Source: Rutpela maculata (lineage: Eukaryota > Arthropoda > Insecta > Coleoptera > Cerambycidae). Taken from it: DNA of 64,000 bases. This document shows positions 54,430-64,000 of the stretch, one piece after another. Positions within the stretch are counted from its first letter, which is position 1, and each line of letters starts with the position of its first letter. Under the pieces are notes generated by a model. It worked only from the letters and a program-made list of their open reading frames with translations. It was not told the origin of the DNA and did not search any database. The stretch covers positions 51,612,945 to 51,676,944 of the forward strand of contig OW386294.2 of NCBI GenBank assembly GCA_936432065.2, given 5' to 3'. The position numbers and the translations under genes were made by a program.

Positions 54430-54851
54430 TATACCAATTACATGGTATTATAGACTTTATGTTTTTTGATTTTTGTCATTTGGTCTTGTCAGTCAAAAGT
54501 TACACTACTTTTTGTGTAGCACTTGAGTATCGCTCCGGTGAGTTCCGTTCTGAGTGTTGTAAAATTTCTAGCTCTGATAGTTTTGCTCAAATGAAAAAAG
54601 CGATACATATATTTTTGATGTAAAATTTCCTCCTCTTTTTGTCCTCTTATCATTTTCCGAGAAAAATCAAATTAACAAAGTTATTTACAAAAAAACACAA
54701 AATTCGGAAAACTTTTCTAATTCTCATTTCTACCATTTTTGAGAATATCTTATCAATTTTTCAGTGAGTCCAGAGAATTTCCGAATCAAAAATCCAAATG
54801 TATTGGACTATGTCTCATTGTTAATTTTAAGCACTTTCATTTCTTTGTTAG
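54430..54851. other. end of intron 4
   Basis: AT-rich host intron before the exon; polypyrimidine acceptor region TTTCATTTCTTTGTTAG at 54835-54851. Nothing else seen. Confidence 0.5.
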
Positions 54852-55291
54852 GCAGCAGCCAACTTCATAACGACCCTAGTAGTCAAAATGGGTTCCCAAG
54901 TTAACTATCTTAGAAACTCCAAAGAAATTCCCTTAGCAGAGTATATTCCAAAAATAATTTTCGAATGCATTGACCCTGTGAAACATATAACGGGACTACA
55001 AGTTGGGAAATTGTGTATTGTCAGCATCATGACTTTGCCTGAAGTAATGGAACCGCACTTCGAATCGATTCTAAAGTCCATTCTGAGTGCCCTACAACTT
55101 GACAACTGCTTTGACAACATCCGGGGCTTGTGGTTGGTTTTCATCTATATTTACATGTGCCGTCCAGCTAACACTACCAATTTTTTATCGAGCATTCCCG
55201 GTCCTGATGGCGGAAGTGCATTAAATTTCCTTATTAATATGTGGCTACCTGAATATGTCAGCCTCATTACCAAATTTGAGAGGACTGTGAT
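54852..55291 (+). CDS. IPO9: importin-9-like exon E
   Basis: Acceptor TTTGTTAG|GCA at 54852 in phase 0; donor GAT|GTGAGT after 55291 (two bases carried over). Contains HFESILKSILSALQLD and FLSSIPGPDGGSALNFLINM, the latter matching human [20 protein letters not shown]. This anchors the C-terminal HEAT repeats. Codons before the first ATG (54888) belong to the exon. Confidence 0.87.
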
Positions 55292-55389
55292 GTGAGTATA
55301 AATAATTATAATAATTTTTTAGTTTAGTAGTTAAGTTCTGTAAAATATTTAATCATTCTATTATGGTTTTTGCCTTTATATCAAATTCA

Positions 55390-56400
55390 AACTGGACTTT
55401 AACTCCCACCTCAGAGGAGAGCTGGTACAAGAATCCCAGAAATACCGTCTGGGACACCTATAGGCAAGCCCTCTCGAGCAAATTAATGAGTCATTATACC
55501 CGGGCATACAGAGGAAATAGAATCCTCCACTAAGCTTCTTAATGGAGCGGTCACTGCCTCGTAAGAGAGAAGCTGTCCTCTAAAAAGAAGAAAGGAAAGG
55601 AAAAACATTGCCTGGTGGAACAGGGAGCTCTAAAACCTACGCAAAGAGACACAGGCTCTTCAATAGAGCAACACGTACTCAGCTACCAGAGGACTGGGAC
55701 AGCTACAAACGGTCCCGATGCCTTTACAAAAGTTACATTCATGACAGCAAGAGGGCAGCCGGACTTCTTTGACAGCATAGAAGATCTTCCAGAAGCCGCA
55801 AGGCTCTGCAAAGCCCTCGAAAAAGGCAGCACCTCTAACCTAGAGAACTTGAGGCTTCCCTCTGGTGGACTAACGACTACCACTGAGGAGTGCCTCCTGT
55901 TACAGCAGCGGATTGGAGGAGAGCCTCAAGGGTGGTGACAGTGGAATGGGTCAAGTGGGCTAGTTCCACCTTTGACCCATACGAAAGTCCAGGACCAGAT
56001 GGAGTGTTTCCGGACCAAGGCTTTAAAGTCAACCCCTCTAAGGCAGAACTGGTAATTTTCACTAGGTGACGCAGGCTAGACGGTTTCATCGAACCAGTAC
56101 TCTATAACGTGACTCTAATGATCTTTAGGGTGGTGAAGTATCTGGGTGTCATCCTGGACTCTAAACTGAACTGGAAAGATCACAGAGAGACAAATACAAA
56201 GGGCCACTAGAACCCTTTGGGTATGTAGAAGGATCTTTGATACAACATGGGGTTAGACCTCAGGATAACAATGTGATACTATACTGTGATAGTAAGACCA
56301 ATGACCACTTATACTTCTGTTGTGTGGTGGCCTTCAGTAACCAGACTATCTATGTATTCAACAGAAGCTAAAACAACTCCAAAGACTTGCCTGTTTGAAT
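55390..56400 (+). pseudogene. LOA/Jockey-type LINE fragments
   Basis: Across three frames: WWNRELSKLRKET-like text (LVEQGALKPTQRDTGSS...), EDWDSYKRSRCLYKSYIHDS, ALEKGSTSNLENLRLPSGG, EWVKWASSTFDPYESPGPDG. After a deletion of the RT palm come KVNPSKAELVIFT and VVKYLGVILDSKLNWKDH. The order matches RT-proximal and post-RT regions. Inactive. Confidence 0.75.
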
Positions 56401-58437
56401 GAATTTTTATTGAAAGGTGCCAAAATTTGACTCTAATGCATTTAGAACAAATATTACTAATATGCTTACTTTTACACTTATGATTGATTGGAAAAAATTC
56501 ATGTATGTGTCTCTTTGAGAAAGTACTATAAATGTATCATATTAACTTTGTATGTTAACGAATTCGCTAAAAAGGTAATTCATAACAATATAATTGGGTC
56601 ATACATGCATGAAAATTTTTACTTGATCACTTAGAGCCAACTCTGGTTTTGACGTCCTTTTCGCTGCAATCCAGGGTCTACATTGCACAGTTGCCAAATG
56701 GAGATTCCAAATTAAATGCCCGAGATTAAATTTCTCAAGGGGGATTTATGAATGGCATTGCTCTGAGCGTGGTCGTGTCTTATTTATATTATATTGCTAG
56801 CCTTAGATGACACAATATTTTGACTTGTTTTTGCAGTATAAATAGATACATTTCGTCATTTTTATATTGTTCAGGAATCTTTCATTATAACAACATATTG
56901 TTGTGTTTCAACCCTCCAGACATGTAGTAAAATCTAGAAGATTACAGACATCCTCTGGAACATTGTAGAATGTGCTGAAATGTAGTGGAAAGATCCAGAA
57001 CACATAACCTGGTATATAAACAGAGCCCGTATTTTGGATGACATTGACGTAAAATGCATGGGAGGGTAGTACAAAATTATAATAATTCTTATCTCATTTT
57101 GTAGTTAACTGCTCATCCAATTGGAAACATTAAATCAAACTGTTACATTGCAGATTAATACCACGTAATTAACAATAGATGATTAAATATGAGTCTAAAT
57201 ATTCGACACACGAAAAGAACGCCGCGCGCCGTTTATCTAAGAATATCACTTGTAAATCCCTATTTTCGTGTTGATGGAAGTTAGACGACACATGCCATGT
57301 AATTAAAAACTTGCGCGATCATAACAGGGTAATATTGCACCTTTGATAGGTACTTGAGCTTTGCATCAATTAATGTTAACCCGGCGTCTTCACAAATCCA
57401 CGATTGTACCATTTGTATTACGGTAATGGACGCGCCATTATTATACTAAACTGCCGAAATAGTCATTGGAAAGTTTCCCTTACCCATGTCTGGAAATAGT
57501 ATATCAGCGGGTAATCGACGCATAGTGAAACACTGGATTTATTTATTATTGTTTCATGTTAAATTAATAAAGAAATACCAGCATAGAAACACGCCAAACA
57601 CAGCGTATGCAATGACAATATTAGAGATGCAGGTAAACGAAAATATACATATGGAGAAGAAAATATAAAAGCTCTGAACATATTATGATTTAAAAAACAG
57701 CTAAAAGTCAGTACATAAAGTGGATGGCTCGAGATTTTTACAAAAATATTCAACTCTGGCAGCCCTTCATTTTTAAACTCGGTGTGCGTTAATCGAAAAT
57801 ATACACACGGAGAAGAAAATCAAACAGATTTGGATATATTATGATTAAAATAAAAAGTGTATACATAAAGACGATGACTCAAGATACCCACAATAATATT
57901 CAACTTCAATAATATATTCAACTACATTAGCGGTTGCGTTGCGATTTCATTACCTACTACCTCAATAACAGTTTAACAGCAGTTAGCAGAAATATTTTTA
58001 CTACATCGTGTTTCTTATCTGTTGCTTTCTCACCTGTTATTTTCTAACAGAAATAACAGTCTGTTAATGCTATTTACAAATAACAGTTATAAAATAACAG
58101 GTTGTTAAATCATCATCTCTAGTTTGGCTTTGGCAGTGTGCGTTGGGTTTCGGGCGGGTGAGCCACGCAGTGTTGATAGCCAGATAGCCCCAACACTCAT
58201 ACTCATACCTTTACTGTTAGTACTTTATAGCCGATGAGTTAATGTTTATGCATGTAAAATAAATTTGACAAATTTATTTTAAATACTTTCGAGTCAGTAA
58301 AATAATTATTATACTTCGGGCTCCATATCATTGAACAATATTCAATACAACTATAACTACTAACGTTTTATATAATAATATTAAAATCCAATTTATATCT
58401 TTAAAATCGAGATATTGTATAGGTCGACCAAAATAGT
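56401..58437. other. intron 5, mostly unrecognised
   Basis: 56898-57030 (TGTTGTGTTTCAACCCTCC..., GGTATATAAACAGAGCC) resembles the front of the LTR at 59737 and may be a diverged solo fragment. 57640-57765 and 57798-57915 are two diverged copies of a unit (AATATACA...GGAGAAGAAAAT...ATATTATGATT). 58030-58115 has repeated AATAACAG. No gene seen. Confidence 0.5.
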
Positions 58438-58624
58438 ATATTGTAATGTATTTCAACCCCAAGTGCTCCAAGAGAATTCCAAGAACAATTAGCCGTCGGG
58501 GACTTTTTAGATGGCATAAGGGACGAAGAGGTCAGGAGAGTTAACGCGGCACCAAAGTAGCAGCGAAGCTCTCATCCGTGCCCTTGAAGTAGAGGCTGCC
58601 TATAAAGACACCCCACGGTCAGAA

Positions 58625-59725
58625 GTGCATGCTGTGACAGTAGAAAAAACACATTCAGACAAGAAGAACCCTGACATGGACATGCATGAAATGCTAAGTA
58701 AAGTATTGACCAAATTGGATTCCCTGGGGAGACAAGACAAACAACAAGATGAAGCGAAACCAAACGGACGTATCCGATGCTATCAGTGCTGCAAATTAGG
58801 GCATATTAAGAGAGACTGTCGACAGTGGAGCCCTGGGAGAGTGAAGGCCACTGGGGCGGTGCTGGCTGAAGAAAAAAATGCGCCCAGAGAAATAAAGGTT
58901 TGCCAGCTTCGAAAAATCTCGAGTAGTCTACCATTACCAGGACGTGTAAATGGAAGTAAAGAAATTCCAGAGAATTGGACAAAGGAAGTTTTAAGACAAG
59001 AGCAACTGGACGATACAGAAATTGGACCTATATTACGAGCAAAGGAAAAAGGAACCCGACCAGACTGGAAGGATGTTTCAAACCAAGGAGTAGGAGTGAA
59101 GGCTTTGTGGTCGCAATGGGATTCACTGAGAGTCTTAGATGGGCTGTTGAGGAGAGCATGGGAAAGCCCGGATGTAATGCAGGTTGCCATGCGCCTAGTG
59201 ATTCCCAGGTGTCATGTAGCAGAAGTACTCCAGGAAGCGCATAGTGAAACGTCCGGCGAACACTTCGGCGTAAACAAGACATTGAGTAAAGTACGAGAAC
59301 GATTCTATTGGGTCAATAGTCGCCAGGATGTGGAGGTTTGGTGTCGCAAATGCAAGAATTGTGCTGCCAATGGGAAACCACTTTCCGGAAGCGACGATGC
59401 GAATGAAAGTCGAGAAGAGCCGAAGAATGACCAAGAGCAAGAGCAGATGACCAAGGCTGGTAACCGAATGAAGGCTCGTTATGATCGGAATGCCAGTACA
59501 GGAGGATTCAAGGTGGGAGATCGGGTCTGGCTGTACAACCCACAGCGGAAAGAATCGAAGTCCCCGAAGCTTCAACCACCTTGGGAAGGACCGTATTTAG
59601 TCATCACCCGAATTAATGATGTCATCTATCGGATTCAACGAACCGAAAAATCCAAGATGAAGATCGTACATTTGGATAGACTGGCGAAAGAGGCTGAATT
59701 GCCTGACCGGGACGTTCAGGCTTAA
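58625..59725 (+). CDS. chimeric gag-integrase frame of the deleted gypsy element
   Basis: 366 open codons. Gag knuckle RCYQCCKLGHIKRDC (about residues 52-66), protease leader APREIKVCQLRKISSSLPLP, then directly EIPENWTKEVLRQEQL (pre-integrase). Next HFGVNKTLSKVRERFYW with CRKCKNCAA (HHCC finger), an acidic linker SREEPKNDQEQEQMTKAGN, then the integrase C-terminal domain WEGPYLVITRINDVIYRIQ. The frame is open upstream of the ATG to about 58560. Protease, RT and integrase catalytic residues are all missing. An RNA-binding plus DNA-binding scaffold is conceivable but speculative. Confidence 0.75.
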   Translation: MHAVTVEKTHSDKKNPDMDMHEMLSKVLTKLDSLGRQDKQQDEAKPNGRIRCYQCCKLGHIKRDCRQWSPGRVKATGAVLAEEKNAPREIKVCQLRKISSSLPLPGRVNGSKEIPENWTKEVLRQEQLDDTEIGPILRAKEKGTRPDWKDVSNQGVGVKALWSQWDSLRVLDGLLRRAWESPDVMQVAMRLVIPRCHVAEVLQEAHSETSGEHFGVNKTLSKVRERFYWVNSRQDVEVWCRKCKNCAANGKPLSGSDDANESREEPKNDQEQEQMTKAGNRMKARYDRNASTGGFKVGDRVWLYNPQRKESKSPKLQPPWEGPYLVITRINDVIYRIQRTEKSKMKIVHLDRLAKEAELPDRDVQA

Positions 59726-59736
59726 GGAGGGGGCAG

Positions 59737-60231
59737 TGTAATGTATTTCAACCCCTAGAATGTAGGCAACACAGAATTCGATTAATTGATTGGAAGTCTG
59801 CCTAAATATAGAGATTTGCACCTACCAGAGAAAGAACATACTAGAAGGTCTAGAGTGATGACATATCTGTTCCGGAACTGTCTAGAGTATGGTGACGTCA
59901 TCAGAGAAGCTTCTAGATCTGTCATCTTTAGGTATATAAGGCATGGAGTAAACCAAAAGGGGGGAAGTTAGTGCAGTACTAATTGTCAGTTGAAATGGTC
60001 AGAGAGTAAACACAGTGATAAAGTTCAGTTTAGATAACAAGAGTAGTAAGATCAGAACAGAAGAGAGTAAAGTGACTGAATAATTGAATTGTAGTACACA
60101 GTGTATTATGAGCCAAGTAATTATTGTTGTAATTAAGTAAGTTAATAAATTAGTGTTTAGTGTTACCCTGCTGTTATAATTTCCGAACCCACGATACAGG
60201 GTGTTTACAAAAAGGGTGTAAGCACGCCACA
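59737..60231 (+). repeat. gypsy 3' LTR, second subfamily (495 bp)
   Basis: Preceded by AGGAGGGGGCAG; TGTAATGTATTTC...CACGCCACA. TATATAAGG at about 59932 is a likely TATA box. Similar sequence reappears at 61095-61404. Confidence 0.88.
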
Positions 60232-60256
60232 ATATTAAAGTATAAGTGAATATTAA

Positions 60257-60335
60257 GGTCTTTAAAACACGCGCGATTTTTCGAGCACGAAGGCACAGCC
60301 GGAGTGCTCGAAATAGAGCAAGTGTTTTAAAGACC
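60257..60335. repeat. 79-bp palindrome
   Basis: GGTCTTTAAAACAC at one end, GTGTTTTAAAGACC at the other, with TTTCGAGCAC/GTGCTCGAAA inside and a central GAAGGCACAGCCG. Probably the terminus of a small DNA element that also includes the fragment at 60577. Confidence 0.8.
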
Positions 60336-60576
60336 AGTTATCCACGAATACTTTACGCTATTTTTTTTATTGGTACACTTTGAAATCATAAATACTGGTA
60401 TTATTACTACAAAAAATGGAAACAATAATTAAGAATGTAAAATGGTTGAATTCGTGATGTGACATCTGGATACCTGTCAGTGTCATGAAAATGAGAAAAC
60501 AAAAATTAATTTGCAATCTGTCACATAGGATTAATTATTGTCACTACAGTTGTCACTGATTGTATATTGCTTTAAA

Positions 60577-60738
60577 ATGAGTTCTAACATTGATTACTTA
60601 AATAGAAAAGCAGAATCGCGGTTAATACCGCAAAAATCGGAAGACGCTTATAAAAAAGAATGCGACAAGTTCATCAAATGGATGGAAGAGCAAAAGGTAA
60701 CAGATACAGATGAACGAGTTGTACTTGCTTACCTTTGA
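60577..60738 (+). pseudogene. N-terminal fragment of a Crypton-like tyrosine recombinase
   Basis: 53 codons from ATG: NRKAESRLIPQKSEDAYKKE then CDKFIKWMEEQKV and ERVVLAYL. The pattern (ESR.IP.KS...Y...F..W) is that of the core-binding domain start of Crypton-type recombinase proteins common in insects. The catalytic domain is absent. TTTAAAACGCGCG follows at 60754 and echoes AAAACACGCGCG at 60264, possibly the two ends of a small element. Confidence 0.45.
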
Positions 60739-61094
60739 TGTTGCCATGGTAACTTTAAAACGCGCGTTTTTAAAACTTGGATTTAAACACTCTGAGGTGT
60801 ACTTTAAATAAGCAAAATGGGGCACCAATAAAAAAAAATACTATTTAGAACTTGCAATATTTAAGAATAATTACTTTACTGTGTAATGATACTATATAAT
60901 ACGACTAATAATTTTTTACCTGTCTGGAAGGTCAGGGACACTTTTTATCTCAATAAGCGTTCGCCTGGACTTTCACTAAGCTTTATAAAATAAAAATTGT
61001 GTATTAAAGAGTTTTTGGTTTGTGTGGCAAAAATACTTATTGTTAGCGACCGATGTTTCTGATTGTAACTTTATAAAAGTATTAGATAGTATCG

Positions 61095-61404
61095 TGCAAT
61101 TGAGAGTCCGTCTCTGAAATGTCATCCGAAATACGGGCTATGTATATAAAGGAATGAACAATTCAGTTTAGGAGACAGTTTGAGTTTGGTTGATGTACAG
61201 TTCAGATGGCCAGAGAGTGAGACCAAGTGATCAAGTGACTGGATAATTGAAGTATAGTACACAGTGTAAAATAAATAAAACAATTAATTGTTGTAATTAG
61301 TAAATTAGTACGTAAGTTAATAAATTGTGTTTAGTGTTACCCTGGTCTTATAATTTTCGGATCCACGATACAAGGTGTTTGCAAAAAGAATGTAAACACG
61401 TAAC
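61095..61404 (+). repeat. diverged solo LTR fragment of the second gypsy subfamily
   Basis: Shares TGTATATAAAGGAATG..., AGTATAGTACACAGTGTA, TTAGTGTTACCCTG and ATCCACGATACAAGGTGTTT in order with 59930-60231. The right end GTAACA|ATAT resembles the LTR border. The left end was not resolved. Confidence 0.7.
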
Positions 61405-61712
61405 AATATGTACGTAAAAGCCATCTGGAATTTATGGTAGTGATCCAAGCTCTGGTAATTATCAGGTTTAGGAGATGCAAGAAAGTGTTATATAAATTTT
61501 TTTTTATGTAAACAAACAGTAAAAAAGTTTCTCCCATTTCCACTTTATCATAGGTTACACTATATATAAATTAAAATTCCTTATGAAATTAGGATTCTGC
61601 AGGCAAAAACAGGCATGTCAAAAAAAATTGAAATCAAACTTGGTCTTAAATAGTTCAGGCTTGTTTAAAAACAATAAATATTAATTAATAGTCATTTTAA
61701 ACATTTGTTTAG

Positions 61713-61881
61713 GAGCATGGCACTTGTCCAAATCATCACTTTCTCACTGGAAACCGTTGGCGACAAATTGAAGGAAATTGAAGTGCATTTAAGCACTGCT
61801 GGTAGAAATCCCAGTATAATGATGGGAGTCGAGTACTTATATTTGCTACTTATTTTCGTCGTTCTGATGGAACATGCACTG
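61713..61881 (+). CDS. IPO9: importin-9-like exon F
   Basis: Acceptor TTGTTTAG|G; the split codon AT|G gives Met. Donor CTG|GTAAGA after 61881, phase 0. Reads SMALVQIITFSLETVGDKLK and IEVHLSTAGRNP, matching human SVALCKLLQHGI...KRLQDIRVKGE and KNPERW in position; then a hydrophobic helix. About 60 more C-terminal residues are expected in later exon(s), not found before 64000. Confidence 0.75.
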
Positions 61882-61975
61882 GTAAGAAATATTTTTAAAA
61901 ACTCTAATTTCTATTTCATACGATGTTCACATTCTGGATAAATCTTGAAAACCTGGAAAAACCAGGGAATTTTAA

Positions 61976-62598
61976 ATCAAATCAGTCAATTTTTACTTAA
62001 GTATAGAACAAATTAGGATCTACTCATGACCAGAAAAACATTCGCCTCCTACAAATGCAAAGCTACCGGTACCAAAATATGCGAAGAAAATAAAAAAATT
62101 ATTGGGCATTTTTTTATCGGAAAATTTTGTTAATGAAACTTGTTCAAATTGTCCAAAAACCTTATTCCCAAAATTTAATCGAAATTAAAAAATTGAAAAA
62201 TAAAAATTTTAAAAATAATTATTTAAAAAGAACTGTAAATTGCTTGACAACTACTTGGCAGCTTGGATTTAATTTTAAACAAAATTGTCATAGTACAGTT
62301 TTCTAAACAAAAAAATCCATTAATATATTTTCGGACATTATTTTAATCAAAATTTATATATTTTTTTATTTTGATTAAATTTTGGACTTAAGGTTTTTGA
62401 ACAATTCTGAACAAGTTTCATTAACAAACATTTTCCGATAAAAATATGCCTGATATGATTTTTTGATTTTCTATTTTCTCTGCATATTTTGGTATCGAAG
62501 GTGGCGTTTGATATCGGAGGTATTGTAGGAGGCGAATGTTTTTCTGGTCATAAGTAGATCCTAATTTGTTCCATACTGAAGTAAAATTTGATTCAAAT
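61976..62598. mobile_element. foldback element with about 230-bp arms
   Basis: GAACAAATTAGGATCTACTC and GACCAGAAAAACATTCGCCT on the left appear inverted at 62520-62580. The match continues through the TTAATGAAACTTGTTC region. The loop is about 180 bp of A/T. No frame and no clear target duplication. Confidence 0.75.
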
Positions 62599-62734
62599 CG
62601 GAAAAAAATCAAAAAGTTATTGGGGTGTTACCATTTCAAGTGAAACACCTTTTGTGTTTTTTCCCTTTCCATTCACAATGTAAAAAAATACTTTATTTTT
62701 CATTTGAAGTTCTAACTGTTCATTTTTTAATGTT

Positions 62735-64000
62735 TAGATAGATAGATAGATTTATTGGTGTTTTAACATATGATAATGTTTTACACAAGTCAATTTGTTA
62801 CAAATAATAAATATGGACATATCACATTTGTATACTTCTATATCTATGTAAATAGTCTACAACTATCACATTTATTATACTAGTATCACAGTTACTTTTA
62901 AATCACATGTCTGTAGTATCGCAGTTTATAAACTCTTGTATATTGTAAAAGGCATTTTTTATTAAGAAATTTTTTATCCTATGTTGATATTTCAACTTTG
63001 GGAGATTTCTTACGTAAGTAGGGAGCTTATTGAAGAATACTGGGCCAAAATAGTTACTGCCTGAGTCACTAGACTTTAGTCTGTTATAATTAATTTTTAT
63101 GTTTTGGTCATTTCGAGTATGGTATTTATGATTACTTCCTTTTCTCTCGAGCAAGTGTGCATTGTCATGTATGTATAGTAAACATGTATAAATATATAAA
63201 GAAGGAAATGTGAGAAGTTTCATTTGAATAAATTTTTGTTTAACATCGTCTCTGTAGCCCAAGTTTGCGATGATTCTAATGGATTTTCTCTGTAGTCCGA
63301 AAATTCTGCTGGCTTGGGGTGCATGTCCCCAGTTCATCAGACCATATGCCATTTGAGACACTATTAAAGAATGGTATGCAATCTTTAAAATATTTGCGGG
63401 CACAGTGTGGTGCAGATTTCTTAGTACAAATATGTTTTTACTCATTTTATTTGCCACGCTTTCCACATGTTGACTCCAGTTCAGCTTAGGGTCTAGATAG
63501 ACACCCAGAAATTTAATTTTATCAGGATTATTATGATTTTCTAATGGTCTTTGAGTAAAAATCATATTTGTTGTCTTTTTCTCATTTAAGGATAGATTGT
63601 TGCTTGTAAGCCATTTGATTGCGTTTTTATGTGTAGCATTCAGTTGCTCTTGAACTATATTTAATTTAATATTTGATGTTAGTAGAGTGGTGTCGTCTGC
63701 AAATAACACAACGTCTGCCTCTGTGACTGCCTGCTTTAGGTCATTGACATATATTAAAAATAGAATGGGACCTAACACCGATCCCTGTGGCACACCACTT
63801 TTTACCTCCATGAGTTCTGAATTTTTATTATTTGCACTGGTATATTGTTTTCGGTTCGTTAAATACGATCTTATGAGATTGCAACTGACTTTATCAAAGT
63901 TCAAGTATTTTAGTTTGTCTATCAACACATGGTGTACGACACAATCAAAGGCCTTTTGAAGATCACAGAAGGTTACGCCAACATATTCTTTTTTTTCCTG
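62735..64000 (-). mobile_element. LINE (Jockey/CR1-like), runs off the window
   Basis: Minus strand with a (TCTA)n tail at about 62735-62752 and a 3' UTR to 62902. The 5' part lies beyond 64000. A relative of the fragment at 26260-27347 by shared NWGHAP...IFGLQRK. Its tetranucleotide tail is the same as that of the LINE at 35533-40120. Confidence 0.88.
62903..64000 (-). CDS. LINE reverse transcriptase, C-terminal two thirds
   Basis: Open from the window end to the stop at 62903 (at least 360 codons). Blocks: GVTFCDLQKAFDCVVHHVLI, VKSGVPQGSVLGPILFLIYV, VVLFADDTTLL (catalytic), KIKFLGVYLDPKLNWSQHVE, GLMNWGHAPQASRIFGLQRK, NYFGPVFFNKLP. No stop or shift seen, so this copy may be young. The start and endonuclease are outside the window. 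Confidence 0.9.
   Translation of the reverse strand, partial: QEKKEYVGVTFCDLQKAFDCVVHHVLIDKLKYLNFDKVSCNLIRSYLTNRKQYTSANNKNSELMEVKSGVPQGSVLGPILFLIYVNDLKQAVTEADVVLFADDTTLLTSNIKLNIVQEQLNATHKNAIKWLTSNNLSLNEKKTTNMIFTQRPLENHNNPDKIKFLGVYLDPKLNWSQHVESVANKMSKNIFVLRNLHHTVPANILKIAYHSLIVSQMAYGLMNWGHAPQASRIFGLQRKSIRIIANLGYRDDVKQKFIQMKLLTFPSLYIYTCLLYIHDNAHLLERKGSNHKYHTRNDQNIKINYNRLKSSDSGSNYFGPVFFNKLPTYVRNLPKLKYQHRIKNFLIKNAFYNIQEFINCDTTDM

Larger units (their letters stand above)
58442..60231 (+). mobile_element. internally deleted gypsy element (1790 bp)
   Basis: Flanked by ATAT (58438-58441, 60232-60235). Starts with the first 19 bases of its LTR (TGTAATGTATTTCAACCCC), then jumps to the gag C-terminus. 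It skips protease-RT-RNase H, keeps the integrase zinc finger, skips the integrase core and keeps the integrase C-terminus, polypurine tract and full 3' LTR. Protein remains are close to the element at 21825, but the LTR is a different subfamily. Confidence 0.88.
5528..61881 (+). other. IPO9: importin-9-like gene, visible span of six internal exons
   Basis: Six exons join to 706 codons without a stop; intron phases agree at each junction. Introns are 4880, 78, 1293, 41564 and 6421 bp. Compared from memory with human importin-9 (about 1040 residues), collinear similarity runs from roughly residue 200-250 to within about 60 residues of the C-terminus. It is a karyopherin-beta family HEAT-repeat receptor that carries cargo (histones H2A-H2B and other basic proteins in the known family) through nuclear pores under Ran control. 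The Ran-binding N-terminal exons and the last exon(s) are outside the window. Similarity is modest, so a divergent lineage-specific paralogue is possible. Confidence 0.8.

Overview
This is an AT-rich, intron-bearing, transposon-saturated stretch of an animal nuclear genome. The mix of elements (Penelope, BEL/Pao, Ty3/gypsy, rosa-like mariner, TTAA-target MITEs, several LINE clades) fits an insect with a large genome. A beetle is my best guess but I cannot prove it from the sequence. There are no bacterial features.

One host gene runs through nearly the whole window on the + strand. Six exons (5528-6097, 10978-11372, 11451-11619, 12913-13287, 54852-55291, 61713-61881) have consensus splice sites and compatible phases. 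They join into 706 uninterrupted codons whose order and spacing match the middle and C-terminal part of importin-9 (a karyopherin-beta nuclear import receptor; Drosophila Ranbp9 type). The 5' exons and the last exon(s) lie outside the window. Almost everything else is transposon sequence in its introns, chiefly a 41.6-kb fourth intron.

Layout: 1-954 end of a gypsy element (minus strand). 1233-2721 decayed hAT. 4340-5445 LINE scraps. 6374-9888 long foldback with a mariner at its centre. 10290-12785 LINE scraps and a TA MITE. 14016-15815 long-TIR foldback. 15963-34444 an 18.5-kb element with 1.08-kb terminal inverted repeats, 6-bp target duplications and AG/CT ends (Polinton/Maverick-like termini), whose TIRs each carry a small orphan gene. 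Inside that is a TTAA-flanked (piggyBac-like) unit, inside that a Penelope element, inside that a nearly intact-length gypsy element, and inside its RNase H a truncated LINE. 34774-41035 is a mariner split by a TTAA MITE and a LINE. 42992-50497 is a BEL/Pao element (minus) interrupted by a LINE and by a 5S-rRNA-like SINE. 50800-54427 is a mariner arm split by an 808-bp MITE and by a 2.26-kb Sola-like DNA transposon. 55390-64000 holds a LOA/Jockey-type LINE fragment, an internally deleted gypsy derivative, a Crypton-like recombinase fragment, a foldback and a LINE running off the end.

The nesting can be ordered in time because several insertions have their empty site elsewhere in the window (opposite TIR arm, or adjacent tandem repeat). 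No toxin gene and no exogenous virus was seen. The most unusual object is the Polinton-like-ended element at 15963-34444 with its TIR-borne 121-residue protein, which I do not recognise.
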